This document shows, one piece after another, positions 25,052-33,323 of a stretch of 52,459 nucleotides of DNA; the first letter of the stretch is position 1, and every line of letters starts with the position of its first letter. The stretch is taken from positions 59,434-111,892 of the forward strand of contig NZ_KE007376.1 in NCBI RefSeq assembly GCF_000400735.1, read 5' to 3'. The notes below the pieces were generated by a model. The model had not been told where the DNA came from. It did not search any database and saw nothing but the letters and a program-made list of their open reading frames with translations. A program made the translations under genes and the position numbers. The DNA is from Acinetobacter tandoii DSM 14970 = CIP 107469. Its GTDB lineage: Bacteria; Pseudomonadota; Gammaproteobacteria; Pseudomonadales; Moraxellaceae.

Positions 25052-25282
25052 TTAAAAAAAATTGCAGAATATAGCTTGCGAGAAAAAGGTATTTTCACAG
25101 ATTTTTTTTGTTGAGAAATACATAACAAGAAAGAAAATAGCACCTGCAATCATCAGGAATATGCCTGTAAATTTCCAATTTACGACATCCTGATTCCCAC
25201 AACGGCCACAGTAATAATAATAACCTTTGATACGCCCACCACATTCAGGGCAATTTTTGTGATTGATTAAGTAATTAGACAT
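25052..25282 (-). CDS. Zinc-ribbon membrane protein, 76 residues
   Basis: From MSNYLINHKNCPECGGRIKGYYYYCGRCGNQ, a CxxC-x10-CxxC zinc ribbon, followed by one transmembrane helix (FTGIFLMIAGAIFFLVMYF). GGAG precedes the ATG at 25282. Zinc-ribbon plus single-helix proteins are common in phage and island DNA; function unknown. Confidence 0.6.
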   Translation of the reverse strand: MSNYLINHKNCPECGGRIKGYYYYCGRCGNQDVVNWKFTGIFLMIAGAIFFLVMYFSTKKICENTFFSQAIFCNFF

Positions 25283-25345
25283 ATTTAATACTCCATTGTT
25301 AATTTTAGAAAGCACACAAGCACGAATGCCTGTGCACCAGATCAC

Positions 25346-25498
25346 TTAAGTTGCACATGGAACTAAAAAAGCCCATGCCTCATAACCATACTCATGCGCA
25401 TCTAACACCTTGCCAGAATTGCCTCGTACTTTACGGAATCTACAAAAGATCCATTTCATGCCTTTCGGCGGTTCTTGAGTACCTAATTTCTTAAGCAC
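25346..25498 (-). CDS. Small hypothetical protein with GTG start, 50 residues
   Basis: A GTG at 25498 is preceded by a near-ideal Shine-Dalgarno sequence (AGGAGGTGA, five bases away). The frame encodes KKLGTQEPPKGMKWIFCRFRKVRGN and continues to AWAFLVPCAT. It is basic, with Trp and Cys residues, and belongs to the same series of small island genes. The ribosome site is the main evidence that it is real. No family recognised. Confidence 0.5.
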   Translation of the reverse strand: MLKKLGTQEPPKGMKWIFCRFRKVRGNSGKVLDAHEYGYEAWAFLVPCAT

Positions 25499-25620
25499 AT
25501 AGCTCACCTCCTCTCCCAAGGAGATTTGAAAAGCTGACTTAAATGATCTACAATGAAGTTCTCACGCTTTATAGTAGTCATCTGAGTAAGCCGAATAGCC
25601 CTTGGGTGTACTATCCGAAA

Positions 25621-25648
25621 CTGATATGAAAGATAGCTTTCATATCAG
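25621..25648. terminator. Hairpin terminator beside the ImmA-like gene
   Basis: CTGATATGAAAG / CTTTCATATCAG is a perfect 12-bp stem around ATAG, followed on the plus strand by TTTTTT. It is immediately beyond the stop of the minus-strand ImmA-like gene. Confidence 0.75.
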
Positions 25649-25653
25649 TTTTT

Positions 25654-26187
25654 TCATTTTAAAGAACTAAATTTATTTCTAGCCGCTTTATAACCAACTT
25701 TGAATTTTTCTTGAATGTCTTCAATAGACAAATTAATACATGCTTGTGTTGGCATCAGTAACTCTGCCGCAAACGTATCAGCTTGCCATTCAGAATCTTC
25801 ATAATGTTTATGCCTGACTGCACCACGTGCTAAGGCAAAACCCTCATGAAGAATTAAGTGCCCTATTTCATGTGCTACAGTAAATCGCGCACGGCAATGT
25901 TTTGGATCAGATACATCGCATAAAGCATCATAAGTATCTGCACGAAGAATAATAGTCATAGCATCTGGATTAGTTAAAGCCTCAACATCAGGCATATCCT
26001 CAATTTCCCAGACTTCTAAAATGACACCTAATTCATGCAATCGATGTTCTAAGCCTCGACTTAAATCTATTGACTGATTTAGTGACAGTTTAAAAATCTT
26101 GTCACGAATAATGAGTGCTTTTTGTTTTATGCTTTGTTTACTTAAAGGCGCGACTTTAACACCTCTAGGCATACATCCAGATGTCAT
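25654..26187 (-). CDS. ImmA/IrrE-family metallopeptidase
   Basis: A 177-residue protein with the zinc-protease motif HEIGHLILHE (about residues 105-114) and a downstream Glu-rich helix (SEWQADTFAAELLMP) that provides the third ligand. Members cleave or inactivate a partner XRE repressor. The cognate HTH gene ends three bases upstream. The pair resembles ICEBs1 ImmA-ImmR and the COG2856-Xre toxin-antitoxin systems. The N-terminal 25 residues are basic. Confidence 0.88.
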   Translation of the reverse strand: MTSGCMPRGVKVAPLSKQSIKQKALIIRDKIFKLSLNQSIDLSRGLEHRLHELGVILEVWEIEDMPDVEALTNPDAMTIILRADTYDALCDVSDPKHCRARFTVAHEIGHLILHEGFALARGAVRHKHYEDSEWQADTFAAELLMPTQACINLSIEDIQEKFKVGYKAARNKFSSLK

Positions 26188-26190
26188 ATA

Positions 26191-26541
26191 TCAATTCTCC
26201 TCAAGAATTTTTCTAAGTTGCGCCATATTCAAAGTATCGTCTTGAATTCGTCTAGCAAACATCAAAGCAATTTCTGCTTCTTCTGGGCTATTTGTTCGAA
26301 CAGTAACATTATCAACACTTTGACTAGCAGCATGTGTAAGCAAATTTTCCTCTGCTTTACTTAAACCTAATGCGTTTGTAATTTTTGTAATTAATTCAGC
26401 ACTTATTGGCTTTTTTCCTGTTTCCACAGCTGATAAGAAAGCTGAACTAACGCCAATTGAAGTCGCTAGTTCATTAAGATTGGTATCATAATCAATCCTA
26501 AGTTTCCTAATCGCTTTTCCAAAATCTGTTAGTTTAGACAT
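26191..26541 (-). CDS. XRE-family repressor/antitoxin partner of the ImmA-like peptidase
   Basis: A 116-residue protein with an HTH_3 domain (KAIRKLRIDYDTNLNELATSIGVSSAFLSAVETGKKPISAELITKI) and a C-terminal helical tail likely recognised by the partner. It is the first gene of a two-gene unit. Two inverted repeats directly upstream suggest self-regulation. Confidence 0.85.
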   Translation of the reverse strand: MSKLTDFGKAIRKLRIDYDTNLNELATSIGVSSAFLSAVETGKKPISAELITKITNALGLSKAEENLLTHAASQSVDNVTVRTNSPEEAEIALMFARRIQDDTLNMAQLRKILEEN

Positions 26542-26545
26542 TTTC

Positions 26546-26602
26546 GTAACCCTATTGCGTTACTCATTCATTATTGAAAGAGTAAATACTTTTTACAGTA
26601 TT
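26546..26602. promoter_or_regulatory. Two inverted repeats upstream of the XRE/ImmA operon
   Basis: GTAAC-N8-GTTAC at 26546-26563 abuts the start codon. AATACT-N6-AGTATT at 26585-26602 is a perfect 6-bp repeat. Both are of the size bound by XRE dimers. Role inferred from position. Confidence 0.5.
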
Positions 26603-26805
26603 AACCAATCTTATATTAACTTTATCTTTTATTCAACATATTGGATTAAATATTCAACCTAAAGGTTAATTTTTTAATATTACTACTAAGAATAGATACT
26701 GTGCCATGAAATCCAACTATCTGTGATTCATAGACATCCTTGTCAGCAGATTGGAGATGAAAATTGCTTTGTCCATGGAGTCGTCGATTCAGTCAAGAAC
26801 TGCTG

Positions 26806-27759
26806 TTACGCAGCCAGTGCCTCCCTTAAATCATTGCCTAAATCGTGGTGCCCCTGACTCAATAGTTCTGCCATCACGCACTCGGCGATTTGCGAACCCC
26901 GAGGGAACGCCAAAAGCGAACCTTCGCCCAGTACAGGTGGGAACTCCATGTTCGAACCAGAACCTACCAAGCTCTTCACAGTCCATAGCATCTGTCCATC
27001 CAAATACCTGGGGAGCAATACCAGATGAAATCCATCGAGCAGCCATTGCACAGTCAAATGGTTGAGCTGGTAGAGATAGAGTTTCGAGGCGTGGTGAATG
27101 CTCGCGCCAATGCGCGTGGCGACATGCACGGCGCCCGCAAGATGGTGAGATCCGCCACTGTTATCAAGGAAAAACGGCCATCCCAAGCTCGCACGCTAAA
27201 CGTGTCGGAGCCACGTCCGTGCATTAGCCGGATTTCGCCATGTGAACAAAGCTCTTTTAAGCTCGCATCATCCAGTCAGAGCGAGGGCTTTCCTTTTCTG
27301 GCATATCGATTCTGCTCATCAATATAGTAGGCACCAAAGACATCCACATTTTCGTGCGGCATGCCTGCTGACTTACTTGAGGAGATGCCCTCTATATCGC
27401 TTGCGTCGCATTCAAAGTGAGGCGCCATCGTCACTTGCACTAGCGATCCATGTGGACTTTGGAAAATCCTCCTTAGCGCCCCAGGCTGAGACCGGAAAGC
27501 GACTCCGCAAAGTAAAGTTGCCACGGTCGAGTTTATCCAGGATGCTCCATCGACGGCGTGAGTCATCAAAAATCTTCGATTTTGGGGTGTTGAGGCGCAC
27601 GCCTTTTCCTGCCGCCTCCCTAAGCTCCAATAGTTCACACCAAGCTTCACACCGCTTCCGAACCAGTTCCGGCGGTCGATTCCAATATCTTCGCCACCAC
27701 GGCCATGTGTGGAGTTCGAGCACTGAAGTTGGTAACTCAGAGAGCGACATCGCATTCAT
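26806..27759 (-). pseudogene. Fourth gene of the MBL/E2-E1-JAB operon, broken (unknown family)
   Basis: Begins ATG at 27759, four bases after the stop of the second MBL gene: MNAMSLSELPTSVLELHTWPWW, then RPPELVRKRCEAWCELLELREAAGKG. The frame shifts near 27450, continues as FECDASDIEGISSSKSAG, meets an in-frame TGA at 27276, continues as GEIRLMHGRGSDTFSVRAWDGRF, shifts again near 27170 and ends with LDNSGGSHHLAGAVHVATRIG... LREALAA at 26806. Joined, it gives about 318 residues of coherent protein. I do not recognise the family. Two shifts and one stop mean the copy is dead unless the shifts are sequencing errors. Confidence 0.7.
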
Positions 27760-27763
27760 AGAC

Positions 27764-28834
27764 TCAACTCTCTTGTTCTTCGGGGTACTCCGCTTGAGGA
27801 ATTGATACCCAACCATCGCGGGTAATGCCCGCCCCGATGCGGAGATTCTTGCTTTCGGTTGCCGCCCAGTGCCCACCCCGGTGTAATACAGCGCGAATTA
27901 CGGACTTCCGCGGGTGATCCTCATCGGCTTTGGCAGAACTGCAAATGGCATTCCAGGTATGCTGGATCGGCATACTGTCCAACCGTGAACCAACCAGTTG
28001 GTCCAGAATTTCAGTCGAGACATTGTGCCGCCCGCCATGGTGGGGCACCTGAAAATACCGAATGCCTGGCAACGCGAGTCCGGCAAATGGCGCGTAGTCA
28101 ATAACCTCTTGCAGCGCCTCACGCCCGGCATCGCCAGTAAGCATGACACGATGACCGTTCAGGACAGCCGACTGGACCACACTCATTTCATTTTCACGAC
28201 TGGTAGGCTCAGGCGGAAAATACTCCTCGCCCCACAGGGATTTGATGTAGGCGGTCGCGGCCTTCATTGCCCGGAATATGCCGCTCAACGCGCTGTCCAA
28301 AGCACTTTCTTCAACAGCCTCCGGTGTCTTCGTGGAGTCCACAATCAGGTCGAAATAGCGCCCCAGGGTTGGTGCCATCACAGTGAAGGGGCCGATGCTC
28401 TGCCCCTGAAGGGGGGCATGGATTGGAATTCCCTTTTCTACCGCCAGATCCTCAAGAATTGCCGTGGCATCGTAGATGGAGCGCAACTTCCGTCTCAGCG
28501 CCTCAACCGATTCATAGGTCTCGAATCGATCAATCAACTGATCTGCATAGATCCACGGCCTGTTGATCCAAAGATTTCTGACCGTGCACTGCTCTAGAAC
28601 TTTTCGCAAACCATTTGCGTGATCGCGATCAGGGTGCGTGAGAATCACATGGTCGATGACTGTTGTTCCGTAGTAGGTCTTCAGGTGCTCGACAATCTGA
28701 TCTCCCGTATCCAGATATCCTCCGTCAACGACGTGCACGCCCTCAGTGCCATTCACAGAATAGCGAAGCGTGATCGCATCTCCGCTTTTTGCTGTTTCGA
28801 CGCCAAGAAAATCGATCTCGAAGTAGTCAGCCAT
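27764..28834 (-). CDS. ComEC-type metallo-beta-lactamase fold protein (MBL-2)
   Basis: A 356-residue soluble hydrolase. The metal motif is THPDRDH (H67, D69, D71, H72), the HxDxDH form seen in ComEC/Rec2-like MBL proteins. Further ligands are in MLTGDAG (D235) and VPHHGG (H265/H266), and DEDHPRKSVI near 305-313 matches the late His-Pro segment of ComEC-like enzymes. There is no membrane segment. Such soluble domains hydrolyse phosphodiester bonds, so a nuclease or nucleotidase is likely. It follows the E2-E1-JAB gene by 45 bases and is the third gene of the operon. Confidence 0.85.
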   Translation of the reverse strand: MADYFEIDFLGVETAKSGDAITLRYSVNGTEGVHVVDGGYLDTGDQIVEHLKTYYGTTVIDHVILTHPDRDHANGLRKVLEQCTVRNLWINRPWIYADQLIDRFETYESVEALRRKLRSIYDATAILEDLAVEKGIPIHAPLQGQSIGPFTVMAPTLGRYFDLIVDSTKTPEAVEESALDSALSGIFRAMKAATAYIKSLWGEEYFPPEPTSRENEMSVVQSAVLNGHRVMLTGDAGREALQEVIDYAPFAGLALPGIRYFQVPHHGGRHNVSTEILDQLVGSRLDSMPIQHTWNAICSSAKADEDHPRKSVIRAVLHRGGHWAATESKNLRIGAGITRDGWVSIPQAEYPEEQES

Positions 28835-28879
28835 ACATCCCTCTTGTTTTATGCCAATAAAGTGCTGGTGGCTTTACCC

Positions 28880-31135
28880 CTACCAGCGATCCACCGCACA
28901 TGTGGGTCCTGTCGGAGTCCATACCAACGACACGGCGGGAAGACCACCAGCATCCTCGGCGATGTTGCGCAATGTGTTTCGGTCTATGCCCGAGTGTGGG
29001 CCGCCTTTCGGGTGGCTGTGCCAAGTTCCGATGAAGGTGAGATACCCTAAAGAGGCTCCATTTGCCGCACGCAAATTCTGAACAAGTCCATCCGTTCCGA
29101 GGACGAAGCAGGCGGCCTCTCGAATGCTGTCAGGCGGCGCGTCCACGATGCCCGCAATGGTGATGGTTCGATTTTCAAACGAGATGCGGCCGACCAAGGC
29201 TCCGCCTGTTTCCAGAGCGCCCCAGTGCAGCGCATCGGCATGGATCGCTTGCACGACTGGGTGCAGAATCCGAATGTTCCAGCCACCATCATCAGCTACG
29301 TCGAGCACAGTGGTCGGGCCAAGACTGGCGCGGGTCCATGCCATGCCGAGGCCTTCGGCATCCGAGATCCCGGTGCAAAGCATCGCCTCCTTCGGAAGCC
29401 CGCCAACGAGCCAGCGTTCCAGTTGCAGACCGGCCAGTGACGAAGAACGCGAAACAACGGCATCAGACATTGGCATCGTCAGTGAACGGCAGTTGTCGCC
29501 CACAAAAATGCGCGTCGGCTCCGACGTATCCCCAGCAATCGATGCCCGCAGTTCCGGCACAAACCGACAGCACTCGAACAAGAATGCCGTGAGGTCGTCA
29601 ACCCGACCGGCGCGACTAGGTCCTTCAAGCAAAACCGCGACACAGCGGCCCTGACCATACATCGCGATCCGTACCAGGCGGGCAGGAGACTGGTTCAGTA
29701 CTGCTGATTGTGTTTCTGCGGCCAGCACCTGAAGTGAGGCCGTCGCATCCACGATGAGAGCCGCATCCTGCGGAATGACTGTGGCGAACTGTGCCGGATC
29801 GACCAGAAGGGTCACGGCGTCGGTGTCGAACGCGCGCGATTGAAGATGCGACAGCTCCTCAAAGGCCGTCTTCATCCGCGCCGACTTCCGAGGTGGGACC
29901 AGTACCGATGTCCGCTCAATGAGTGCATGCCGTGCCGCGTTATGAGGTGACATGGACTCGTTGTCGACGAAAGTCATTGAGCCGAAACCTGCTCGCCCCA
30001 GTTGCATCGCGATTTTCGATCCCACACTTCCGCAGCCGAGTATGACTAGCGGCTGCGATGTGGCTGCTGGTGGAATGCCGGATGTCCTTGCTAGCAACTC
30101 AGGAGACAACGCATGCGCGTGAAAGGCTGGGTGAACCGTGGCGTTTCGCTCCAGGAGCGCTTTAGCGTTGAGTTCATAGCGCACCGCGTAGGGCAATACC
30201 TCGACACTTCTCCCTGGTGAACCCACAAGCGACGCTGGCCGTTGTACCGTCAGAATTACAATCGCGTACAAGCCATGCACCCAGCCGCGCGAGTCCTGCT
30301 GCATATCCAGGATCGAGCGTCCGTAATAACCATCCAAGCCTTGGGCCAACGCGTCGCGATCAATGCCAAGTTCCGCTGCTAGATCAAGCAGCGTCGCGAG
30401 ATCGACAACCGTCTCCGGTTGGTAGCGTCCGACCATGTGCGGGTGGCCGTCGGTCATTGGAGCCCGCGCAATGAAGGCCGCAGTATGGCCATTTCCCCAC
30501 TTGCCCAATTTGTCGTTGTGAACATCATGGACGAACACTGCATCGATTTGTGCGGTCAGTTCGGCATTGAGGATGGCGTATAGCCCGCCATCAATCGTCA
30601 CGTAGCCTGCGGGAACTACCAGAATCGTGCCGTCAGCAGGTGCGGAGGCCGCAACCTTTTCGGCACTGAATACAATGGTCGAAGGACAACTGTCTCGGCG
30701 CGTCGGCTCCCACCCCTGTTCCAAGTCCAGCAATGTTCCGGCCGCAGCCTTGTGCAGCCAATCGACCAACTGATCGACAATGGCGTCTAGACCAAACCGA
30801 TGCAGCAGTTCGTCCAAGGACCCCTCGAACAGGCAAGGCGAGACCAGCTCACCTTCGCGATGGGGGTTGATGTGCGGCAAATTGAGCGGAAAGTCCGCAC
30901 GCAAGAAAGGCTTGGGCGCGGACAGGGGCCAATCACTGCCGAATACCAGCACGCATGTCTCGACAGCGCGCACTCCGGTTTCGGAGACGCCGTTACGCCG
31001 TGACCTGTTTGGCAGTTGGACGGCAACATCGACTTCTATTTGCGTCGATGCACCGCTTGCCTTGGGCTCGCCAACGCGAATCAGGCCCCGATGCCGCTGA
31101 AGTTGATGTAGTGCGTCAGCGATGGCGCCCGTCAT
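28880..31135 (-). CDS. E2-E1-JAB triple-fusion ubiquitin-like conjugation protein
   Basis: A 751-residue protein. Residues about 1-135 are E2-like: FPLNLPHI, then CLFEGSLDELLHRFGLDAIVDQLVDWL, with C101 the candidate catalytic Cys. Residues about 150-350 form an uncharacterised middle. Residues 362-600 are a ThiF/E1 adenylation domain: VILGCGSVGSKI (nucleotide loop), FVDNESMSPHNAARH (D391), and C549 in DNCRSLTMP as a candidate E1 Cys. Residues about 625-751 are a JAB/JAMM peptidase: E642, and HSHP...SGID (H706, H708, S715, D718). The start at 31135 gives an ATGA overlap with MBL-1; an upstream in-frame ATG at 31288 would only translate antisense-like sequence. It resembles a Cap2-Cap3 fusion from type II CBASS, but no CD-NTase is present. 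Confidence 0.85.
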   Translation of the reverse strand: MTGAIADALHQLQRHRGLIRVGEPKASGASTQIEVDVAVQLPNRSRRNGVSETGVRAVETCVLVFGSDWPLSAPKPFLRADFPLNLPHINPHREGELVSPCLFEGSLDELLHRFGLDAIVDQLVDWLHKAAAGTLLDLEQGWEPTRRDSCPSTIVFSAEKVAASAPADGTILVVPAGYVTIDGGLYAILNAELTAQIDAVFVHDVHNDKLGKWGNGHTAAFIARAPMTDGHPHMVGRYQPETVVDLATLLDLAAELGIDRDALAQGLDGYYGRSILDMQQDSRGWVHGLYAIVILTVQRPASLVGSPGRSVEVLPYAVRYELNAKALLERNATVHPAFHAHALSPELLARTSGIPPAATSQPLVILGCGSVGSKIAMQLGRAGFGSMTFVDNESMSPHNAARHALIERTSVLVPPRKSARMKTAFEELSHLQSRAFDTDAVTLLVDPAQFATVIPQDAALIVDATASLQVLAAETQSAVLNQSPARLVRIAMYGQGRCVAVLLEGPSRAGRVDDLTAFLFECCRFVPELRASIAGDTSEPTRIFVGDNCRSLTMPMSDAVVSRSSSLAGLQLERWLVGGLPKEAMLCTGISDAEGLGMAWTRASLGPTTVLDVADDGGWNIRILHPVVQAIHADALHWGALETGGALVGRISFENRTITIAGIVDAPPDSIREAACFVLGTDGLVQNLRAANGASLGYLTFIGTWHSHPKGGPHSGIDRNTLRNIAEDAGGLPAVSLVWTPTGPTCAVDRW

Positions 31136-32325
31136 GATGCCCCGTGCGGCATCGGAGTGCGCGCGGAGGTGATCACGGCAGCGGCCTTCGATCCGGACTC
31201 CTTCTTCGAGGGCGGCTGCACTCCCTGAGCGGTGACGGTGAAAACGAGGGGCTCCAAGGATTTCTCGCTCGGGTACTCGCCCGTGCAATAGAACTCGCCC
31301 TTTGCTTCGTCTACGATCGCCACGTACTCACGCTTTGCGCGGATGCAGGGTGGATCACTGTCGTCGTCTGCAATCGGCTTGCAACTGGCGACGATGACGG
31401 CGCCGTCACGGGTCTGCGAAAGCGCCTTGCGGGCATCGGCATCGAGTTTGGCCTTCTCGCCGTAGTCGGACCAACTGTCATAGGACAGCGAATGCCAAGA
31501 ACAGTGATGCGGTGCCTGCATGATGTCGTACTCAAGTACATCGGCTTCGGTCTCGTGGCGCTGCCACTGGCGGTTCCAGATGAACACCTCAGCATCGCCA
31601 CCAGTAAGGAACTTTGCGCCATCCGGCGTCTGAGCATCAGCGGCTAACGTGATGTTCAGGATCACGCTGGACTGGTTCTTGACCAGGCACTCTTCCTCTT
31701 CTTCGTCGTCCTGGGCATCCAGGGGGGCCAAAAGAAACGCAGAGAAGAATGCGGAACTCTTGCCGTTGATCGTCGAGAAGCGCGTGTCCACCTTCCGCAC
31801 AATCGAGGTGAGATCATCGGTTTTTCCATCGATGTCCTCGCCCATGATCTGGATGCGGTCGCCGTTTCCGACGGCGAAGTTCTTGTCGCGGTTCAGTTGT
31901 ATCCGCCGACGCGCCTCCGTGTTGAATACCTTGGCGTCGTCGCTCAAAGTGTGCGTCTTGCTTGCGCGTCGAAACACGATGGGAGACGACCACATCTCCC
32001 GGATCACGATTTTCTTGTCCTTGTCGTCCTTCTTGTCATCCGGGTACTTGTCCAGCGGTCCCAGGTAGAAATGCCGCGTCAGCCCACGGCAATGATCCTG
32101 GTCCGGGTGGCTCAACAAAAAGGCATCGACATATGGCCTGCCGTTCTCGTCTTTTTTCAGTCGTTCGCGCAGATCCTTGGCGACATCGCGCACGTCCTTC
32201 CCAGGATCATCGGCATCTTGTCTGATGTTTACGTCGATCAGCAGGGTCGTCGCGTCAAGATCGCCGAACTTGATGAGTGTCATGTCCCCGTTGTCGACGG
32301 GGAAAAAGGTGATGGTTGTGGGCAT
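31132..32325 (-). CDS. ComEC-type metallo-beta-lactamase fold protein (MBL-1)
   Basis: A 397-residue soluble protein. The metal motif is SHPDQDH (H73, D75, D77, H78). Later ligands lie in FLTGGDAEV and APHHCSWHS. A central insertion rich in Asp/Glu/Lys (DAQDDEEEEE) and a Lys/Asp-rich region near 85-105 distinguish it from MBL-2, so the two are not simple duplicates. Its stop overlaps the E2-E1-JAB start (ATGA), and it is the first gene of the minus-strand operon. The C-terminal 35 residues look disordered. Predicted to cleave phosphodiesters or a nucleotide signal. Confidence 0.83.
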   Translation of the reverse strand: MPTTITFFPVDNGDMTLIKFGDLDATTLLIDVNIRQDADDPGKDVRDVAKDLRERLKKDENGRPYVDAFLLSHPDQDHCRGLTRHFYLGPLDKYPDDKKDDKDKKIVIREMWSSPIVFRRASKTHTLSDDAKVFNTEARRRIQLNRDKNFAVGNGDRIQIMGEDIDGKTDDLTSIVRKVDTRFSTINGKSSAFFSAFLLAPLDAQDDEEEEECLVKNQSSVILNITLAADAQTPDGAKFLTGGDAEVFIWNRQWQRHETEADVLEYDIMQAPHHCSWHSLSYDSWSDYGEKAKLDADARKALSQTRDGAVIVASCKPIADDDSDPPCIRAKREYVAIVDEAKGEFYCTGEYPSEKSLEPLVFTVTAQGVQPPSKKESGSKAAAVITSARTPMPHGAS

Positions 32326-32414
32326 TGAGGTCTCCGGGTAGACGACCGAAGGATGATCGCGTATAGTTAATGTACGACTATTTTTTATATCCGTCTACTT
32401 ATTAGGCGCAAATA
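32326..32414. promoter_or_regulatory. Divergent promoter region with two inverted repeats
   Basis: This 89-bp gap separates MBL-1 (minus) from the WYL regulator (plus). GTAGACG (32338-32344) and CGTCTAC (32392-32398) are exact complements near the two ends. Inside them ATAGT-N9-ACTAT lies at 32363-32381, next to an AT-rich TTTTTTATAT tract. A WYL regulator bound here could control both arms. Confidence 0.55.
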
Positions 32415-33317
32415 ATGCAAGAGCCTCCTGTAACTGCCGCCGATCCCGCTGAGCCCAAAGGGCTAAGCTGGGGGTTAGAGAGCAGACTTCAATTCATCGA
32501 TTTCCGTTTGCGCTGGGAGCGGCGCATCAATCGAATGGATCTCACCGAGCACTTCGGCATATCGATTCCCCAGGCCTCACTGGACATTGCCAAGTACACG
32601 GAGTTAGCGCCGAACAACCTGATTTATGACCGCAGTTCCAAGACTTACACGGCAGCACCGAGTTTTCACCCGCTTTACCAGCGAAGTTCGGTGCAACACT
32701 ATCTAGCGGAGCTGCTGGCCACCAAGATGGGCGTCATCGAACCAGCGTCCAGCTTTATTGGCTCAGCGCCTGAGGCAGATTGGGCACCGTCCCCTTGGCG
32801 CACCATCAATGAACAAACCGTCGAAGCAGTGGTCCGGGCAATTCGGCAGCAGGAAGCCATTTGGGTGAGCTACCAGTCCATGACGTCCTTGGACGAATCG
32901 GTTCGTCTGCTGTCGCCGCACGCTCTGGGCAACGACGGTTTTCGCTGGCACATGCGCGCGTTTTGCCATAAGCGCCAGCGCTTCAGCGATTTCGTCCTCG
33001 CCCGAATCCTGCGCATCGATGGCTTCGAGGCGAGCCAAGTGGACGCCAGCCAGGATTCGCATTGGCAAACTGTATTGACGCTGGTGCTTGCACCGCATCC
33101 CGATTTACCCGCTGCCAAGAAACGAGTCCTGGAGTTGGACTATGGAATGGAGGGTGGACAGGTCAAACTTCCATGCCGCCAAGCGTTTCTGTACTACACA
33201 CTGAGGCGTTTGGGCTTGCATACCAAGGAAGCACCCGACCCCCTCGCGCAGCAGATCACTTTGAAAAACCGCGATGAAATTCAACCCTATATTGATGCCT
33301 TGTCGGCCCAAAGCTAA
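32415..33317 (+). CDS. WYL-domain transcriptional regulator (CapW/BrxR-like)
   Basis: A 300-residue protein. The N-terminal winged HTH spans about 20-85 (LQFIDFRLRWERRINRMDLTEHFGISIPQASLDIAKY). The WYL domain spans about 130-205 (IWVSYQSMTS...RLLSPHALGNDGFRWHMRAFCHKRQRFSDFVLARIL), followed by a WCX-like C-terminal domain. CapW and BrxR proteins of this design repress CBASS, BREX and other defence operons until infection. It is encoded divergently from the MBL/E2-E1-JAB operon and seven bases before the membrane protein, as expected for the control gene of the module. Confidence 0.85.
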   Translation: MQEPPVTAADPAEPKGLSWGLESRLQFIDFRLRWERRINRMDLTEHFGISIPQASLDIAKYTELAPNNLIYDRSSKTYTAAPSFHPLYQRSSVQHYLAELLATKMGVIEPASSFIGSAPEADWAPSPWRTINEQTVEAVVRAIRQQEAIWVSYQSMTSLDESVRLLSPHALGNDGFRWHMRAFCHKRQRFSDFVLARILRIDGFEASQVDASQDSHWQTVLTLVLAPHPDLPAAKKRVLELDYGMEGGQVKLPCRQAFLYYTLRRLGLHTKEAPDPLAQQITLKNRDEIQPYIDALSAQS

Positions 33318-33323
33318 GCACCT

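Noticed and set aside
28880..31135. Assignment of the E2-E1-JAB locus to type II CBASS
   Set aside because: No CD-NTase gene or standard CBASS effector is present in or near the operon; the MBL genes have no place in that system.
31136..31288. Upstream in-frame ATG at 31288 for the E2-E1-JAB protein
   Set aside because: It would add 51 residues encoded inside the end of MBL-1. The ATG at 31135 gives a standard ATGA overlap and begins the E2-like domain sensibly.
27242..33118. Many long antisense frames in the GC-rich block (for example 27998-28597, 29124-29654, 31144-31647, 31897-32328)
   Set aside because: They lie opposite genes with clear domains and have low-complexity, Arg/Ser/Pro-rich translations typical of shadow frames in GC-rich DNA.
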